DNA from: Pseudomonas guariconensis | Lineage (GTDB): Bacteria; Pseudomonadota; Gammaproteobacteria; Pseudomonadales; Pseudomonadaceae | Length of the DNA stretch: 64,000 nucleotides | Direction: 5' to 3' | Assembly: GCF_024127895.1 (NCBI RefSeq) | Contig: NZ_JAMYBK010000003.1 | Span: 276,138-340,137 of the forward strand | Part shown: in pieces, positions 37,740-46,333 of the stretch | Position numbering within the stretch: the stretch's first letter is position 1 | Layout of the letters: each line of letters begins with the position of its first letter | The notes under the pieces: generated by a model | Told to the model about the DNA's origin: nothing | The model's input: only the letters and a program-made list of their open reading frames with translations | Databases searched by the model: none | Program-made: the position numbers and the translations under genes

Positions 37740-38482
37740 CGGGACAACCCAGAAGCGCGCAATTGCAGGCGCTGCACCAGGACAAACGCATGGACCCACT
37801 GCACCGGCAGCGCATCGACGCGGCCATCCACATGCAGGGCCGCGGCTGGCTTACCGGCCGCGTCGGTGGGCGACCGTGGACCCTGTCGCGGACCAACCGC
37901 GTGCTGTCGTGCCTCGCCGCACTGGCCTTGCTGCTGGTGCTATCACCCCTGTTCATCGTGCTCGCCGTGCTGATCAAGCGTTCGAGCCCGGGCCCGGTGT
38001 TCTTCGTGCAAAAGCGCACTGGCTACCGCGGGCGGGTGTTCGGCATGTTCAAGTTCCGCACCATGGTCGCCGACGCCGAGGCACTGAAGGAGTCGCTGCG
38101 CCACCTGAACAAGCACGGCGCCGATGCCATCGACTTCAAGATCGACAAGGACCCGCGCATCACCTCGGTCGGCGGCTGGCTGCGGCGCAGCAGCCTGGAC
38201 GAGCTGCCCAACCTGATCAACGTGGTCACCGGCGACATGCGCCTGGTCGGCCCGCGCCCCACCTCGTTCAACGCCTACCGCTACAAGGACAACCACCTCG
38301 CGCGGCTGTCCATCTACCCCGGCATGACCGGCCTCTGGCAGATCTCCGGACGCAGCAACATCGACTTCGACCAACGCGTAGAGCTAGACCTGAGCTACAT
38401 CAACGAACAGAGCCTGATGCTGGACCTGAAGATCCTCTTCAAGACTCCGTTCAAAGTCTTCACTGGCCACGGAGCAAGTTGA
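37736..38482 (+). CDS. sugar transferase, polyprenol-phosphate hexose-1-phosphate transferase (EPS initiating enzyme)
   Basis: 248-aa monotopic phosphoglycosyltransferase. It starts the repeat unit by moving a sugar-1-phosphate onto undecaprenyl phosphate. Core motifs: LLLVLSPLFIVLAVLIKRSSPGPVFFVQKRTGYRGRVFGMFKFRTM (re-entrant helix and KFRTM), DPRITSVGGWLRRSSLDELPNLINV and GPRPTSFNAYRY. It has the catalytic domain only; the four-helix N-terminus of WcaJ-type enzymes is missing and replaced by ~45 polar residues. GGAGG is 5 nt before the ATG, which overlaps the previous stop (ATGA). Donor sugar (glucose or galactose-type) cannot be told. Confidence 0.92.
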   Translation: MTGQPRSAQLQALHQDKRMDPLHRQRIDAAIHMQGRGWLTGRVGGRPWTLSRTNRVLSCLAALALLLVLSPLFIVLAVLIKRSSPGPVFFVQKRTGYRGRVFGMFKFRTMVADAEALKESLRHLNKHGADAIDFKIDKDPRITSVGGWLRRSSLDELPNLINVVTGDMRLVGPRPTSFNAYRYKDNHLARLSIYPGMTGLWQISGRSNIDFDQRVELDLSYINEQSLMLDLKILFKTPFKVFTGHGAS

Positions 38483-38483
38483 G

Positions 38484-39131
38484 ATGGACGGTTCCACTTC
38501 GAGAAGCCTGAGTATCGCCACCCCGAGCGAGACCAACCTGACCGCCACTGTCCTTGACCTCGACCAGCGCACCCTGTTGCTGACCGCGGCCAACACCGGC
38601 AGCGGCACCAGTACCAGCACCCTGGCCTTCGCCAGCCAACTGGCCCTGATGAGCGCGGGCAGCGTGCTGCTGATCGACAGCAGCAACAGTGCCAACAGCC
38701 TCAGCCAGCAACTGGGCCTGGGCAAGCTGCGCGGGTTCACCGACCTGCTGTTCGACCAGGACACCCCGCCACTGGCCGAGGACTGCATCGTGCGCTTGTC
38801 CGACCAGGCATTCGACATGCTCCCCGGCGGCACCTGGATACGTGGCCGCGACCGCCTCGACCCCGAGCGCCTGCGCGTGCTGCTGCGCCAGCTCGCGGCC
38901 CAGTACCGCTTCGTGGTGATCGACGGCGAAGCCGTCTATGCCAGCGCCGACAGCCTGGTGATCGGCCCCCTGGTCGATGGCGTGATCCTCGTGGTGTGCG
39001 GCGAGCAGACGCGCTGGGAAGTCGCCCAGGCCGCCGCCCAGCGCCTGAGCCAGGCCGGCGCGCGACTGATCGGCAGCGTGTTCAACAAGCGCAAGTACTA
39101 CATGCCCAAGTGGCTGTACGACAACCTCTGA
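38484..39131 (+). CDS. CpsD/CapB-like P-loop protein with degenerate Walker A (EPS regulation)
   Basis: 215-aa protein with the fold order of the cytoplasmic BY-kinase domain. Where Walker A (GEGKST) is expected, residues 36-46 read ANTGSGTSTST, so the catalytic lysine is a threonine. Walker A' (VLLIDSSNS, 61-69) keeps one Asp but not the DxDxR form, and Walker B is VVIDGEA instead of a D-x-P/A-P motif. The C-terminus has a small Tyr cluster (KYYMPKWLYDNL). It precedes separate Wza- and Wzc-like genes, as split BY-kinases do, but is most likely a catalytically dead partner that could still dock to the copolymerase. The start is the ATG 1 bp after the previous stop. Confidence 0.82.
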   Translation: MDGSTSRSLSIATPSETNLTATVLDLDQRTLLLTAANTGSGTSTSTLAFASQLALMSAGSVLLIDSSNSANSLSQQLGLGKLRGFTDLLFDQDTPPLAEDCIVRLSDQAFDMLPGGTWIRGRDRLDPERLRVLLRQLAAQYRFVVIDGEAVYASADSLVIGPLVDGVILVVCGEQTRWEVAQAAAQRLSQAGARLIGSVFNKRKYYMPKWLYDNL

Positions 39132-39152
39132 GGCCAGCACAGGATACCCACC

Positions 39153-40190
39153 ATGAAATACCCATCGATTGCCCTGTGCGTGCTGGCACTGACCGGCTGC
39201 GCCAGCCAGGAAGCCCGGCAGATGCCGGTACAGATCCTCACCGCGCCGCCCGCCGAGGCGCAGAACACCGAGATCGCCCGCCAGGAACAGGTGCTGCGCC
39301 CGCAGGACGTGCTGGAAGTGATCTTCCACCTCGGCAGTAGCAGCAGCTCGGGGGCCTACCGCATCCAGACCGGCGATACCGTCGACCTGAATTTCCTCGC
39401 CGCCGGCAACCTCAATGGCAGCCAACTGGTGCAGCCCGACGGCAGCATCACCCTGCCCAGCACCAACACCAGCGTGAACATCGCCGGCATGAGCACCGCC
39501 GAAGCCGAGAACGCCATCCAGCAGGCCTATCGCAACAAGCGCGTGTTCCAGCGCAACCGCGACCAGGTCACGGTGCGCGTGCTCAGCCCCATGAGCACCA
39601 TGAAGGATGCCCTGACCCACCCCGGCACCGGCATGAGCCGCGACATCACCGTGGGCATGGACGGGCGCGCGACCTTCCCCGAGATCGGCTCGATCCCGCT
39701 GCAGGGCATGACCGTCAACCAGCTGCGCGACTACCTCAACGAGCGCTACGCCAGCCTGCCGGGGCGCATGACCGTCGATGTGCTGCTCAAGTCCACCGCC
39801 GTCAACGAGATCTACGTGCTCGGCGAGGTCGGCCAGCCCGGCGCCTTCCCGATCCGCCGCCCGGTTTCGGTGCTCGAGGCGCTGACCCTGGCACGCGGCC
39901 CGACCATCAAGGCCAGGCTCGGCTCGGTGGTGATCATGCGGCGCAACGGCAACACCGTGCAGGCCTACAACTACGACGTCGACGAAGCGCTGTCGGGGAA
40001 AAGCCAGGCGATCGCCTACCTGCAGCCCGAGGACATGCTCTACGTGCCCAAGACCAAGCTGGCCAGCGCCGGCGAGCTGTCCCGGCAACTGGCCGACGTG
40101 ATCCTGTTCCAGGGCATGGGCGTGAACTTCAGCTATCGCCTGGACAGCAAGGACGACAACAACGACCGGCGCGAAATCGACGCCGAATGA
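39153..40190 (+). CDS. polysaccharide export outer-membrane lipoprotein (Wza/GumB-like)
   Basis: 345-aa lipoprotein. The lipobox LALTGC puts the lipidated Cys at residue 16. A Poly_export domain follows (QDVLEVIFHLG ... YRIQTGDTVDLNFLAAGNLNGSQLVQPDGSITLP), then SLBB repeats (EIYVLGEVGQPGAFPIRRPVSVLEALTLARG). Wza-type proteins form the outer-membrane channel for EPS or capsule. At 345 aa it is in the family range; the C-terminal amphipathic helix of Wza is not obvious. AGGA is about 9 nt before the ATG. Works with the Wzc-like protein encoded 13 bp downstream. Confidence 0.92.
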   Translation: MKYPSIALCVLALTGCASQEARQMPVQILTAPPAEAQNTEIARQEQVLRPQDVLEVIFHLGSSSSSGAYRIQTGDTVDLNFLAAGNLNGSQLVQPDGSITLPSTNTSVNIAGMSTAEAENAIQQAYRNKRVFQRNRDQVTVRVLSPMSTMKDALTHPGTGMSRDITVGMDGRATFPEIGSIPLQGMTVNQLRDYLNERYASLPGRMTVDVLLKSTAVNEIYVLGEVGQPGAFPIRRPVSVLEALTLARGPTIKARLGSVVIMRRNGNTVQAYNYDVDEALSGKSQAIAYLQPEDMLYVPKTKLASAGELSRQLADVILFQGMGVNFSYRLDSKDDNNDRREIDAE

Positions 40191-40203
40191 CCGGGAGAAC
40201 GCC

Positions 40204-41778
40204 ATGACTACGCAACCCAAAGAGAACTACGTGCATGAGTTCTTCCGGATCTTCTTCGCCAACCGCCAGTTGGTCAAACGGGTGTTCCTGATCTTCGCGG
40301 TGATCGCCGTGGTGCTGCCGCTGGTGCTCAAGCAGAGCTACGACATCACCGCCGAGGTCATCGTGCAGTCCAAGAAGCTCTCGCAGAGCGACACCAGCTC
40401 GTCCCTGACCCAGGAGGCCGACCGCTTCATCCCGCCCTCGCTGGCCGACATGGAGACCGAGAGCAACATCCTGCGCTCGCCGACGCTGATCCGCCAGACC
40501 ATCGACCAGCTGCGCCAGGAAGGCCACTACCAGGCCGAGCCCGGCCTGCTGCAGCGCTATGTGTCCGTGCCCCTGCGCGAACACGTGACCGACCCGCTCA
40601 AGCGCCTGTTCGGCAACGAGGTGGCCGAACAGCGCGACACCGCGCTGGATGACCTCACCGACCAGGCGATCAAGGAACTCACCGTCGAGACCCTGCCCGG
40701 CTCCAACGTGATCTCGGTGATCTACAGCGCCGACGATCCCAAGCTCGGCACCCTGTTCGTCCAGCGCTTGCTCGACAACTTCCTGAAGAACCGCCAGGAC
40801 CTGCAGTCCAACGAACTGCCGGAAACCTTCTACGAGCAGAAGAAGCTGCACTACCAGGCCCGCCTGGGCGACCTGGAGAGCCAACGCCTCGGCCTGCTCG
40901 AAGCGGTCGGCTCGTCGGACCCGAAAGAGGAGATCACCTTCCGCCTCAACGCCATCAACACCGAGGAGCAGGCGCTGAACCTGTACCGCGACCGGCAGTT
41001 GCAGAACCGCCAGTGGCTGGACTACCTCAAGAGCAGCATGGCCATGGCCAACAAGGCCAGGATGACCGACTACAGCTTCCCCTACACCTTCACCACCACG
41101 GTCGACAACGTGGCCTTCGAGGACCGCGAGATCAAACAACTGGGTGAACAGCTGACCAGCCAGGTGGCCCGCTACGGCGCCGACCTGGCCGTGTTCCAGG
41201 CCAGCGCCGAACCCATGCTGCTGCTGCGCGAGCAGATCGGCCGCACCCGCCAGCAGTTCCTCAAGATCGTCGACAACCGCATCCGCGAACGCCAGCAGGA
41301 CCTGGCCGTGACCCAGCAGGTGATCGATCAGAAGACCCAGCGCATCGCCGACTACAAGGCGCGCATCCACCAACTGCGCGAGACCCAGAGCAAGACCCGC
41401 CAGCTGGACACCGAGATCGATGCCCTGCACAAGGCCTTCTCCACCTACGCCCAGCGCTACGAGGAAAGCCGTGGCCAGGGCCTGCTCGATGGCAGCCAGT
41501 CCAACGCGCGGATCCTCAGCGCGCCGTACGAGCCGACCACCGCGGCCTTCCCCAAACCTGGCCTGATCATCCCGTTCGGCCTGCTCACGGGCATCCTGCT
41601 GTCGATCGCCCTGGTCTACATCAAGGAGTTCTTCGACCATCGCTTCAAGCATCCGGCGCAGATCGCCCATCAACTGGACCTGCCGGTGCTGCTGGTGATC
41701 AACGACCAGGCTCCGGCCCTGCCCAATCCGCATCGGTCCTGGTCGCTGCCACGCCTGATGCACTGGGTGCGCAATTGA
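40204..41778 (+). CDS. polysaccharide copolymerase / chain-length determinant (Wzc/GumC-like, no kinase domain)
   Basis: 524-aa inner-membrane protein. It has one membrane span near residues 27-42 (VFLIFAVIAVVLPLVL), a long periplasmic coiled-coil region (for example QQDLAVTQQVIDQKTQRIADYKARIHQLRETQSKTRQLDTEIDALHKAF), and a second span with the proline-rich motif before it (FPKPGLIIPFGLLTGILLSIALVYI, about 453-477). There is no C-terminal kinase domain; the separate CpsD-like gene two genes earlier would be its partner. The C-terminal tail after the second span is about 45 residues and binds like the PCP-2b type. GGGAGA lies 6 nt before the ATG. Sets chain length of the Wzy polymer. Confidence 0.9.
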   Translation: MTTQPKENYVHEFFRIFFANRQLVKRVFLIFAVIAVVLPLVLKQSYDITAEVIVQSKKLSQSDTSSSLTQEADRFIPPSLADMETESNILRSPTLIRQTIDQLRQEGHYQAEPGLLQRYVSVPLREHVTDPLKRLFGNEVAEQRDTALDDLTDQAIKELTVETLPGSNVISVIYSADDPKLGTLFVQRLLDNFLKNRQDLQSNELPETFYEQKKLHYQARLGDLESQRLGLLEAVGSSDPKEEITFRLNAINTEEQALNLYRDRQLQNRQWLDYLKSSMAMANKARMTDYSFPYTFTTTVDNVAFEDREIKQLGEQLTSQVARYGADLAVFQASAEPMLLLREQIGRTRQQFLKIVDNRIRERQQDLAVTQQVIDQKTQRIADYKARIHQLRETQSKTRQLDTEIDALHKAFSTYAQRYEESRGQGLLDGSQSNARILSAPYEPTTAAFPKPGLIIPFGLLTGILLSIALVYIKEFFDHRFKHPAQIAHQLDLPVLLVINDQAPALPNPHRSWSLPRLMHWVRN

Positions 41779-42866
41779 ACGCCGCCGTGCCCGCCGGCCA
41801 CCGGCCGATCCTCCATCTGCTCAGCAGTGGCGGGTTCTACGGTGCCGAGCGCATGCTGCTGGACCACTGCCAGGCCACGCCGGGCCAGCATCGGGTGCTG
41901 TTCCTCGATGCCCCGGCGCAGCTGGTGGCGCGCTTTCGCGAGGCCGGCGTCGCGTGTCAATCGTGCCAGGGCCTGGTGCAGTTGCTGACACAGCTGCACC
42001 AGTACCGGGGTGAACGGCCCTTGATCAACACCCACAACTTCAAGGGCCTGGTGTTCGGCTGGCTGGGCGCGACCCTATGGCGCCTGCCGCTGGTCAGTAC
42101 CCAGCACGGCTTCACCCCGAGCAACCGCAAGCAGCGCCTCTACACCTGGCTCACCTTGCAGCTGTGCCGCACACCCAAGGTGCAGCGGGTGGTCTGCGTG
42201 GCCGAGAGCATCGCCGCGCTGCTGCGTCAGGCGGGGGTCGCGGCCGGCAAGCTGCAGGTGATCCCCAATGGCCTGCCGCAGGCCGCCGCAGCGCCCAGGC
42301 GTGTCCACGGCAACGGCCAGTGGCTGGTCGGCTACGTGGGCCGCTTGAGCCGCGAGAAAGGCCCGGACCTGTTCCTCGACACCCTGATCCCGCTGTGCCA
42401 GCGCCACCCCCGGCTACAGGCGGTGATGCTCGGCGATGGCCCGGAACGCGCCGCGCTGCAGGCCCGCATCGATGCCGCCGGGCTGGGCGAGCGCATCAGC
42501 CTGCCGGGCTTTCAGCACGACATGCGCAGCTGGATGGCGCGGTTGGACACCCTGGTGATCAGCTCGCGCACCGAAGGCACGCCGATGATCCTGCTCGAAG
42601 CCATGCAAGAAGGCGTGCCGGTGGTGGCTTTCGGCGTCGGCGGCATCCCCGATGTCATCGAACACGGCCGCAACGGCCTGCTGGCCCGGCCGCTGGCGGT
42701 CGACGAGCTGGGGCGGCACCTGCAAGCCCTGCTCGACGACCCGGCGCAGGTCGCCGAACTGGTGGCCCGTGCCCGCCAGACCCAGCAGGAACGCTACCAC
42801 CTGCCGACCCTGGCACGGCACTGGGCCCAGGTCTACCAGGGCGCGGCACAGGAGGTTGTCACATGA
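41775..42866 (+). CDS. glycosyltransferase family 4 protein
   Basis: 363-aa GT-B glycosyltransferase (GT4). The donor-side domain carries VGYVGRLSREKGPDLFLDTL, MLGDGPERAALQ, LPGFQHDMRSWMARLDTLVISSRTEGTPMILLEAMQEGVPVVAFGVGGIPDVI, including the E-x7-E motif (EGTPMILLE). The N-terminal acceptor domain opens with ILHLLSSGGFYGAERMLLDHC. The start is probably the TTG at 41775, which overlaps the stop of the Wzc-like gene (TTGA); an in-frame GTG at 41787 is an alternative. It adds one sugar to the lipid-linked repeat unit in the cytoplasm. Confidence 0.9.
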   Translation: MNAAVPAGHRPILHLLSSGGFYGAERMLLDHCQATPGQHRVLFLDAPAQLVARFREAGVACQSCQGLVQLLTQLHQYRGERPLINTHNFKGLVFGWLGATLWRLPLVSTQHGFTPSNRKQRLYTWLTLQLCRTPKVQRVVCVAESIAALLRQAGVAAGKLQVIPNGLPQAAAAPRRVHGNGQWLVGYVGRLSREKGPDLFLDTLIPLCQRHPRLQAVMLGDGPERAALQARIDAAGLGERISLPGFQHDMRSWMARLDTLVISSRTEGTPMILLEAMQEGVPVVAFGVGGIPDVIEHGRNGLLARPLAVDELGRHLQALLDDPAQVAELVARARQTQQERYHLPTLARHWAQVYQGAAQEVVT

Positions 42867-44233
42867 TCATCCCACTGTCGCTGGTCAGCCTGGCCGGCCT
42901 GCTGTGCCTGGTGCTGCTGGCCAGCCCCTATCCCTACCTGGCGCCGGGCGCGGTGCTCGCCCTGGCCGGTGCGCTGGTGCTGTACCGGCGCCCGGCCTGG
43001 GGGCTGCTGGCGATCGCCACGCTGGTCCCGCTGGAGGGGCTGCTCAAGGACGGCCTGCTCTCCGGCGCCAAGCTGGTCGGGGTCGGCCTGGCGCTGATCC
43101 TGGCCCTGCAACTGGCCGTGCGCCAGTTGCCCGGCGAACGCCTGCGCAGCAGCCACTGGCGCCTGCTGCTGCCGTTTTTGGTGCTGTACCTGCTGAGCCT
43201 GTGGACCAGCGACAACCTGGCCCTGTCCCTGGGCCACCTGCGTGAACTGATCGTCGGCCTGGTGGTGTTCGTCATCGCCCTGCTGGTCGGTCGCGACCTG
43301 AACCTGGCCATGCTGGCGCGGCTGGTGAGCCTGAGCGTGTGCGTGATGTGCCTGTTCGCCATCCTCTCCACCAAGTACCAGGAACAGGGCCGCGCCACCG
43401 CGATGCTCGACCCCAACCTGTTCGCCATGCTGATCACCGTGGCCATGCCGATGAGCCTGTGGCTGGCGATCAAGGGCCGCCAGGTGCCGGTCAAGCTGTT
43501 CTGGGCCGCCTGCTGCCTGTTGCTGCTGGCCGGCATGACCAAGACCGAATCGCGCTCGGGCCTGGTGGTGCTGATGATCAGCCTGGTCATCGTGCTCTAC
43601 AACTACCGCGAACAGCTGCGGCGCATCCGCCCGCGGCACCTGGGGTTCGCCATGCTCGGCCTGGCCATCGTGCTGCCGCTGGGGGCGGCGCTGATGCCGG
43701 CCGGCTACGTCGAGCGTATCCAGTCGCTGGTGCTGCTCAAGTCCGGGGTCAATGCGCACAAGGACGAGTCCCTGGGCCGCCGCGCCTCCTACCTGGTGGT
43801 GGGCAGGGAGATGATCAGCGACAGCCCGGTGTTGGGCACCGGCCCTGGCACCTTCCCGCTGCACTATGCCAGCACCGGTTTCTCCAAGGCCTTCGCCCCG
43901 GTCAACAGCAAGGTCACCGACCTCTACCGCCGGGCCCACAACACCTACCTGGAGATCGTCAGCGAAACCGGGTTGCCGGCCGGGCTGCTGTTCGTCGGCA
44001 TGATCGCCCTGGCCCTGCGCAACTTCTGGCGAGCGCGCGCCGCCTGGCAGGCCGCCGGCGACCAGGACCAGGCCGACATGATGACCCACCTGACCATGAG
44101 CATGCTTGCCCTGGCGCTGTTCCTGATGTTCCTCAGCGCCCCCAGCCACAAGTACCTGTGGCTGATGCTGGCGCTGTCCAGCGTGGCCTGGCGCAAGGCC
44201 GCCGAAACGCGGGCGGTGGGGGACGTGGCATGA
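42863..44233 (+). CDS. O-antigen ligase/polymerase-family protein, probable EPS polymerase (Wzy)
   Basis: 456-aa integral membrane protein with about 11-12 spans. The Wzy_C/O-antigen ligase domain is recognised by the large periplasmic loop between the late spans with RRASYLVVGREMISDSPVLGTGPGTF and RAHNTYLEIVSETGLPAGLLFV; the Arg and His of such loops are the catalytic-type residues in WaaL/Wzy. It is coupled to the upstream GT4 gene by ATGA. In a Wzx/Wzy locus this is the polymerase joining repeat units in the periplasm. A ligase role is unlikely within an EPS cluster. Confidence 0.88.
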   Translation: MIIPLSLVSLAGLLCLVLLASPYPYLAPGAVLALAGALVLYRRPAWGLLAIATLVPLEGLLKDGLLSGAKLVGVGLALILALQLAVRQLPGERLRSSHWRLLLPFLVLYLLSLWTSDNLALSLGHLRELIVGLVVFVIALLVGRDLNLAMLARLVSLSVCVMCLFAILSTKYQEQGRATAMLDPNLFAMLITVAMPMSLWLAIKGRQVPVKLFWAACCLLLLAGMTKTESRSGLVVLMISLVIVLYNYREQLRRIRPRHLGFAMLGLAIVLPLGAALMPAGYVERIQSLVLLKSGVNAHKDESLGRRASYLVVGREMISDSPVLGTGPGTFPLHYASTGFSKAFAPVNSKVTDLYRRAHNTYLEIVSETGLPAGLLFVGMIALALRNFWRARAAWQAAGDQDQADMMTHLTMSMLALALFLMFLSAPSHKYLWLMLALSSVAWRKAAETRAVGDVA

Positions 44234-45195
44234 ACCTGGTCAGCGTCGTCATCCCCATGTTCAACGAGGCCCGGCACATCGCCCGGACCTTGCAGGCGGT
44301 ACAGGCCGCCGCCGCGCAGGCAGGCCTGGCCTGCGAGGTGCTGGTGGTGGACAACGGCTCCAGCGACGCCGGGCCGCGTATCGCCCGGGCCCATGGCGCG
44401 CGCGTGCTGAGCCTGCCAGGCATGGCCATCGGCGCCCTGCGCAACCATGGCGCGCGGGCCAGCCAGGGGCAGTGGCTGGCGTTTCTCGACGCCGACATCG
44501 AAGTGCCCGCCGACTGGCTCGGCCGCCTGCTCGAACTGCACCGCCGTGGCGAAGGCGATGTCTTCGCCCTGGACTGCGATACCCCGCGCCAGGCGCCCTG
44601 GTTCGCCTACGCCTGGCAGCGCCGCACGCTGCGCGCCGGGCAGACAGTGCAGGACAGCACCTGGCTGCCGACCCCCAACCTGCTGATGCAGCGCCAGTGG
44701 TTCGAACGCGTCGGTGGCTTCGACGAGCGCCTGCGCACCGGCGAGGACAAGGACTTCACCCTGCGCCTGCACCAGGCCGGCGCCCGCCTGCGGGTGCTGC
44801 GCCAGCCGGTGGTGCTGCACTGGGGGTTCGAGGGCAGTTGGGCGGAATGGCTGGGCAAGGAGCTCTGGCGCCAGGGCAGCCACGTGCAACTGCTGCGCAG
44901 CCATGGCCTGAACCTGCGCCTGCTGCGCTTCCCGCTGCTGTCGCTGGCGATCTGGCTGCTCGATGCCCTGGCCCTGTCGCTGCTCCTGGCCGGCTCAGGG
45001 CGCACCGCCCTGCTCCTGCTGCTGGTCGGCGCCCTGCCCGCCCTGGCGCTGAGCCTGCGCCAGGGCCTGAAGCACCGCGACCCGCTGTTCATCCTGCAAC
45101 TGTGGGGGCTGCACTGGATCCGCCTGCACCTGGCCGGTGCGGCCCTGGTGCTCAATCTGTTCAACTGCAACGCAAGGAGGCCCGCTCGTGGCTGA
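44230..45195 (+). CDS. glycosyltransferase family 2 protein
   Basis: 321-aa GT-A glycosyltransferase. The nucleotide-binding start is VSVVIPMFNEARHIARTLQ, then VLVVDNGSSDAG, and the metal-binding DxD is FLDADIE. An acceptor-binding TGEDKDFTLRLHQAGARL is present (ED motif). The C-terminal ~90 residues contain two hydrophobic helices (LSLAIWLLDALALSLLLAGSG, TALLLLLVGALPALALSL), so the protein is membrane-anchored. Coupled to the polymerase gene by ATGA; the next gene starts 8 nt before its end. Donor unknown. Confidence 0.9.
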   Translation: MNLVSVVIPMFNEARHIARTLQAVQAAAAQAGLACEVLVVDNGSSDAGPRIARAHGARVLSLPGMAIGALRNHGARASQGQWLAFLDADIEVPADWLGRLLELHRRGEGDVFALDCDTPRQAPWFAYAWQRRTLRAGQTVQDSTWLPTPNLLMQRQWFERVGGFDERLRTGEDKDFTLRLHQAGARLRVLRQPVVLHWGFEGSWAEWLGKELWRQGSHVQLLRSHGLNLRLLRFPLLSLAIWLLDALALSLLLAGSGRTALLLLLVGALPALALSLRQGLKHRDPLFILQLWGLHWIRLHLAGAALVLNLFNCNARRPARG

Positions 45196-46324
45196 GTTCA
45201 TCTTCTGGCTATGCCTGCTCCTGCCTTTCTATGCCTGGCTGGGCTACCCGCTGCTGCTCACGGCCATGGGGCCGTTCTTCCCCCGGCGCCGCCCCGCGCC
45301 GTTGCCAGCGCAGCACGTCAGCGTGGTGGTGGCCGCGCACAACGAGCAGCGGCACGTCGAGGACAAGCTGCGCAACCTGCTGGCGCACGACTGTCGCGTC
45401 GCCAGCCTGCAGATCGTCCTGGCCAGCGACGGCTCCAGTGATTGCACCGTGGCCCTGGCCCGCAACTTCGACGACCCACGCATCCTGGTGCTCGACCTGC
45501 CGCGCCAAGGCAAGAACAGCGTGCTGAACGCCGCGGTCGCCCACTGCACGGGCGACATCCTGGTGTTCACCGATTGCGACGTGCAGTGGGTCGACGGCAC
45601 CCTCGACGCACTGCTGGCGCCGTTCGCCGACGCCGACGTCGGCGGCACGGTCGGCAAGATGATCATCCCCGTGGCGGGCAAGGGCCTGAGCCTGGGCGAA
45701 AGCCTCTACCGCCGCTACGAAGCCTGGCTGCGCCGGGTGGAGAACCGTACCGGTTGCACGGTTTCGGCCGACGGTGCCCTGCAGGCGCTGCGCCGCGAGC
45801 TGTACCAGCCGATCCCCGAACGGGTCAACGACGACTTCTACATCAATACCTGCGCCCCGGTCGCCGGCAAGCGTGTCGTCTATGTCGACCAGGCCACGGT
45901 GCTCGACTGTGGCGTCGACGAAGCCGAGCGGCAGTTCAGCCGCCGCCAGCGCGTCACCGTCGGCGGCCTGATCAGCCTCGCCGCCCGGCGTGAGCTGCTC
46001 GACCCCCTGCGCCACGGCCTGTACGCCATCGCCCTGATCAGCCACAAGCTGGTCCGCCGCCTGGCCCCGGTGCTGCTGTTGCCCTTGCTGCTGGCCAACT
46101 TCTGGTTGCTCGACGAGCATGGCTTCTACCGCCTGACCCTGGCCGCCCAGTTGCTCGGCTACGCCATCGCCGTGGCCGGCCTGCTGGATGTGCGCCATCG
46201 CCTGCCCAGGCCGTTTCGCCTCGCCGCCTTCGTGCTGGTGACCCTGGCCGGCATGAGCGTCGGCCTGTGGCAGTTCCTGCGCGGGCACAGCTACAACCAA
46301 TGGACCCCCAACCAGACCCGATGA
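45188..46324 (+). CDS. membrane glycosyltransferase family 2 protein
   Basis: 378-aa GT2 with one N-terminal span (IFWLCLLLPFYAWLGYPLLL) and three C-terminal spans. Catalytic segments: VSVVVAAHNEQRHVEDKLRNLL, LASDGSSDCTVALA, FTDCDVQW (DxD) and VSADGALQALRRELYQPIPERVNDDFYI. The QFSRRQRVTVGGLISL segment near 265 resembles the Q/RxxRW motif of processive GT2 enzymes, but is not exact (RRQR). It begins with GTG, which has an ideal AGGAGG 7 nt upstream, within the previous gene. Its topology resembles cellulose- or hyaluronan-synthase-like proteins, so it could be either an ordinary repeat-unit transferase or a processive one. Confidence 0.88.
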   Translation: MAEFIFWLCLLLPFYAWLGYPLLLTAMGPFFPRRRPAPLPAQHVSVVVAAHNEQRHVEDKLRNLLAHDCRVASLQIVLASDGSSDCTVALARNFDDPRILVLDLPRQGKNSVLNAAVAHCTGDILVFTDCDVQWVDGTLDALLAPFADADVGGTVGKMIIPVAGKGLSLGESLYRRYEAWLRRVENRTGCTVSADGALQALRRELYQPIPERVNDDFYINTCAPVAGKRVVYVDQATVLDCGVDEAERQFSRRQRVTVGGLISLAARRELLDPLRHGLYAIALISHKLVRRLAPVLLLPLLLANFWLLDEHGFYRLTLAAQLLGYAIAVAGLLDVRHRLPRPFRLAAFVLVTLAGMSVGLWQFLRGHSYNQWTPNQTR

Positions 46325-46333
46325 GTGCCTGTC

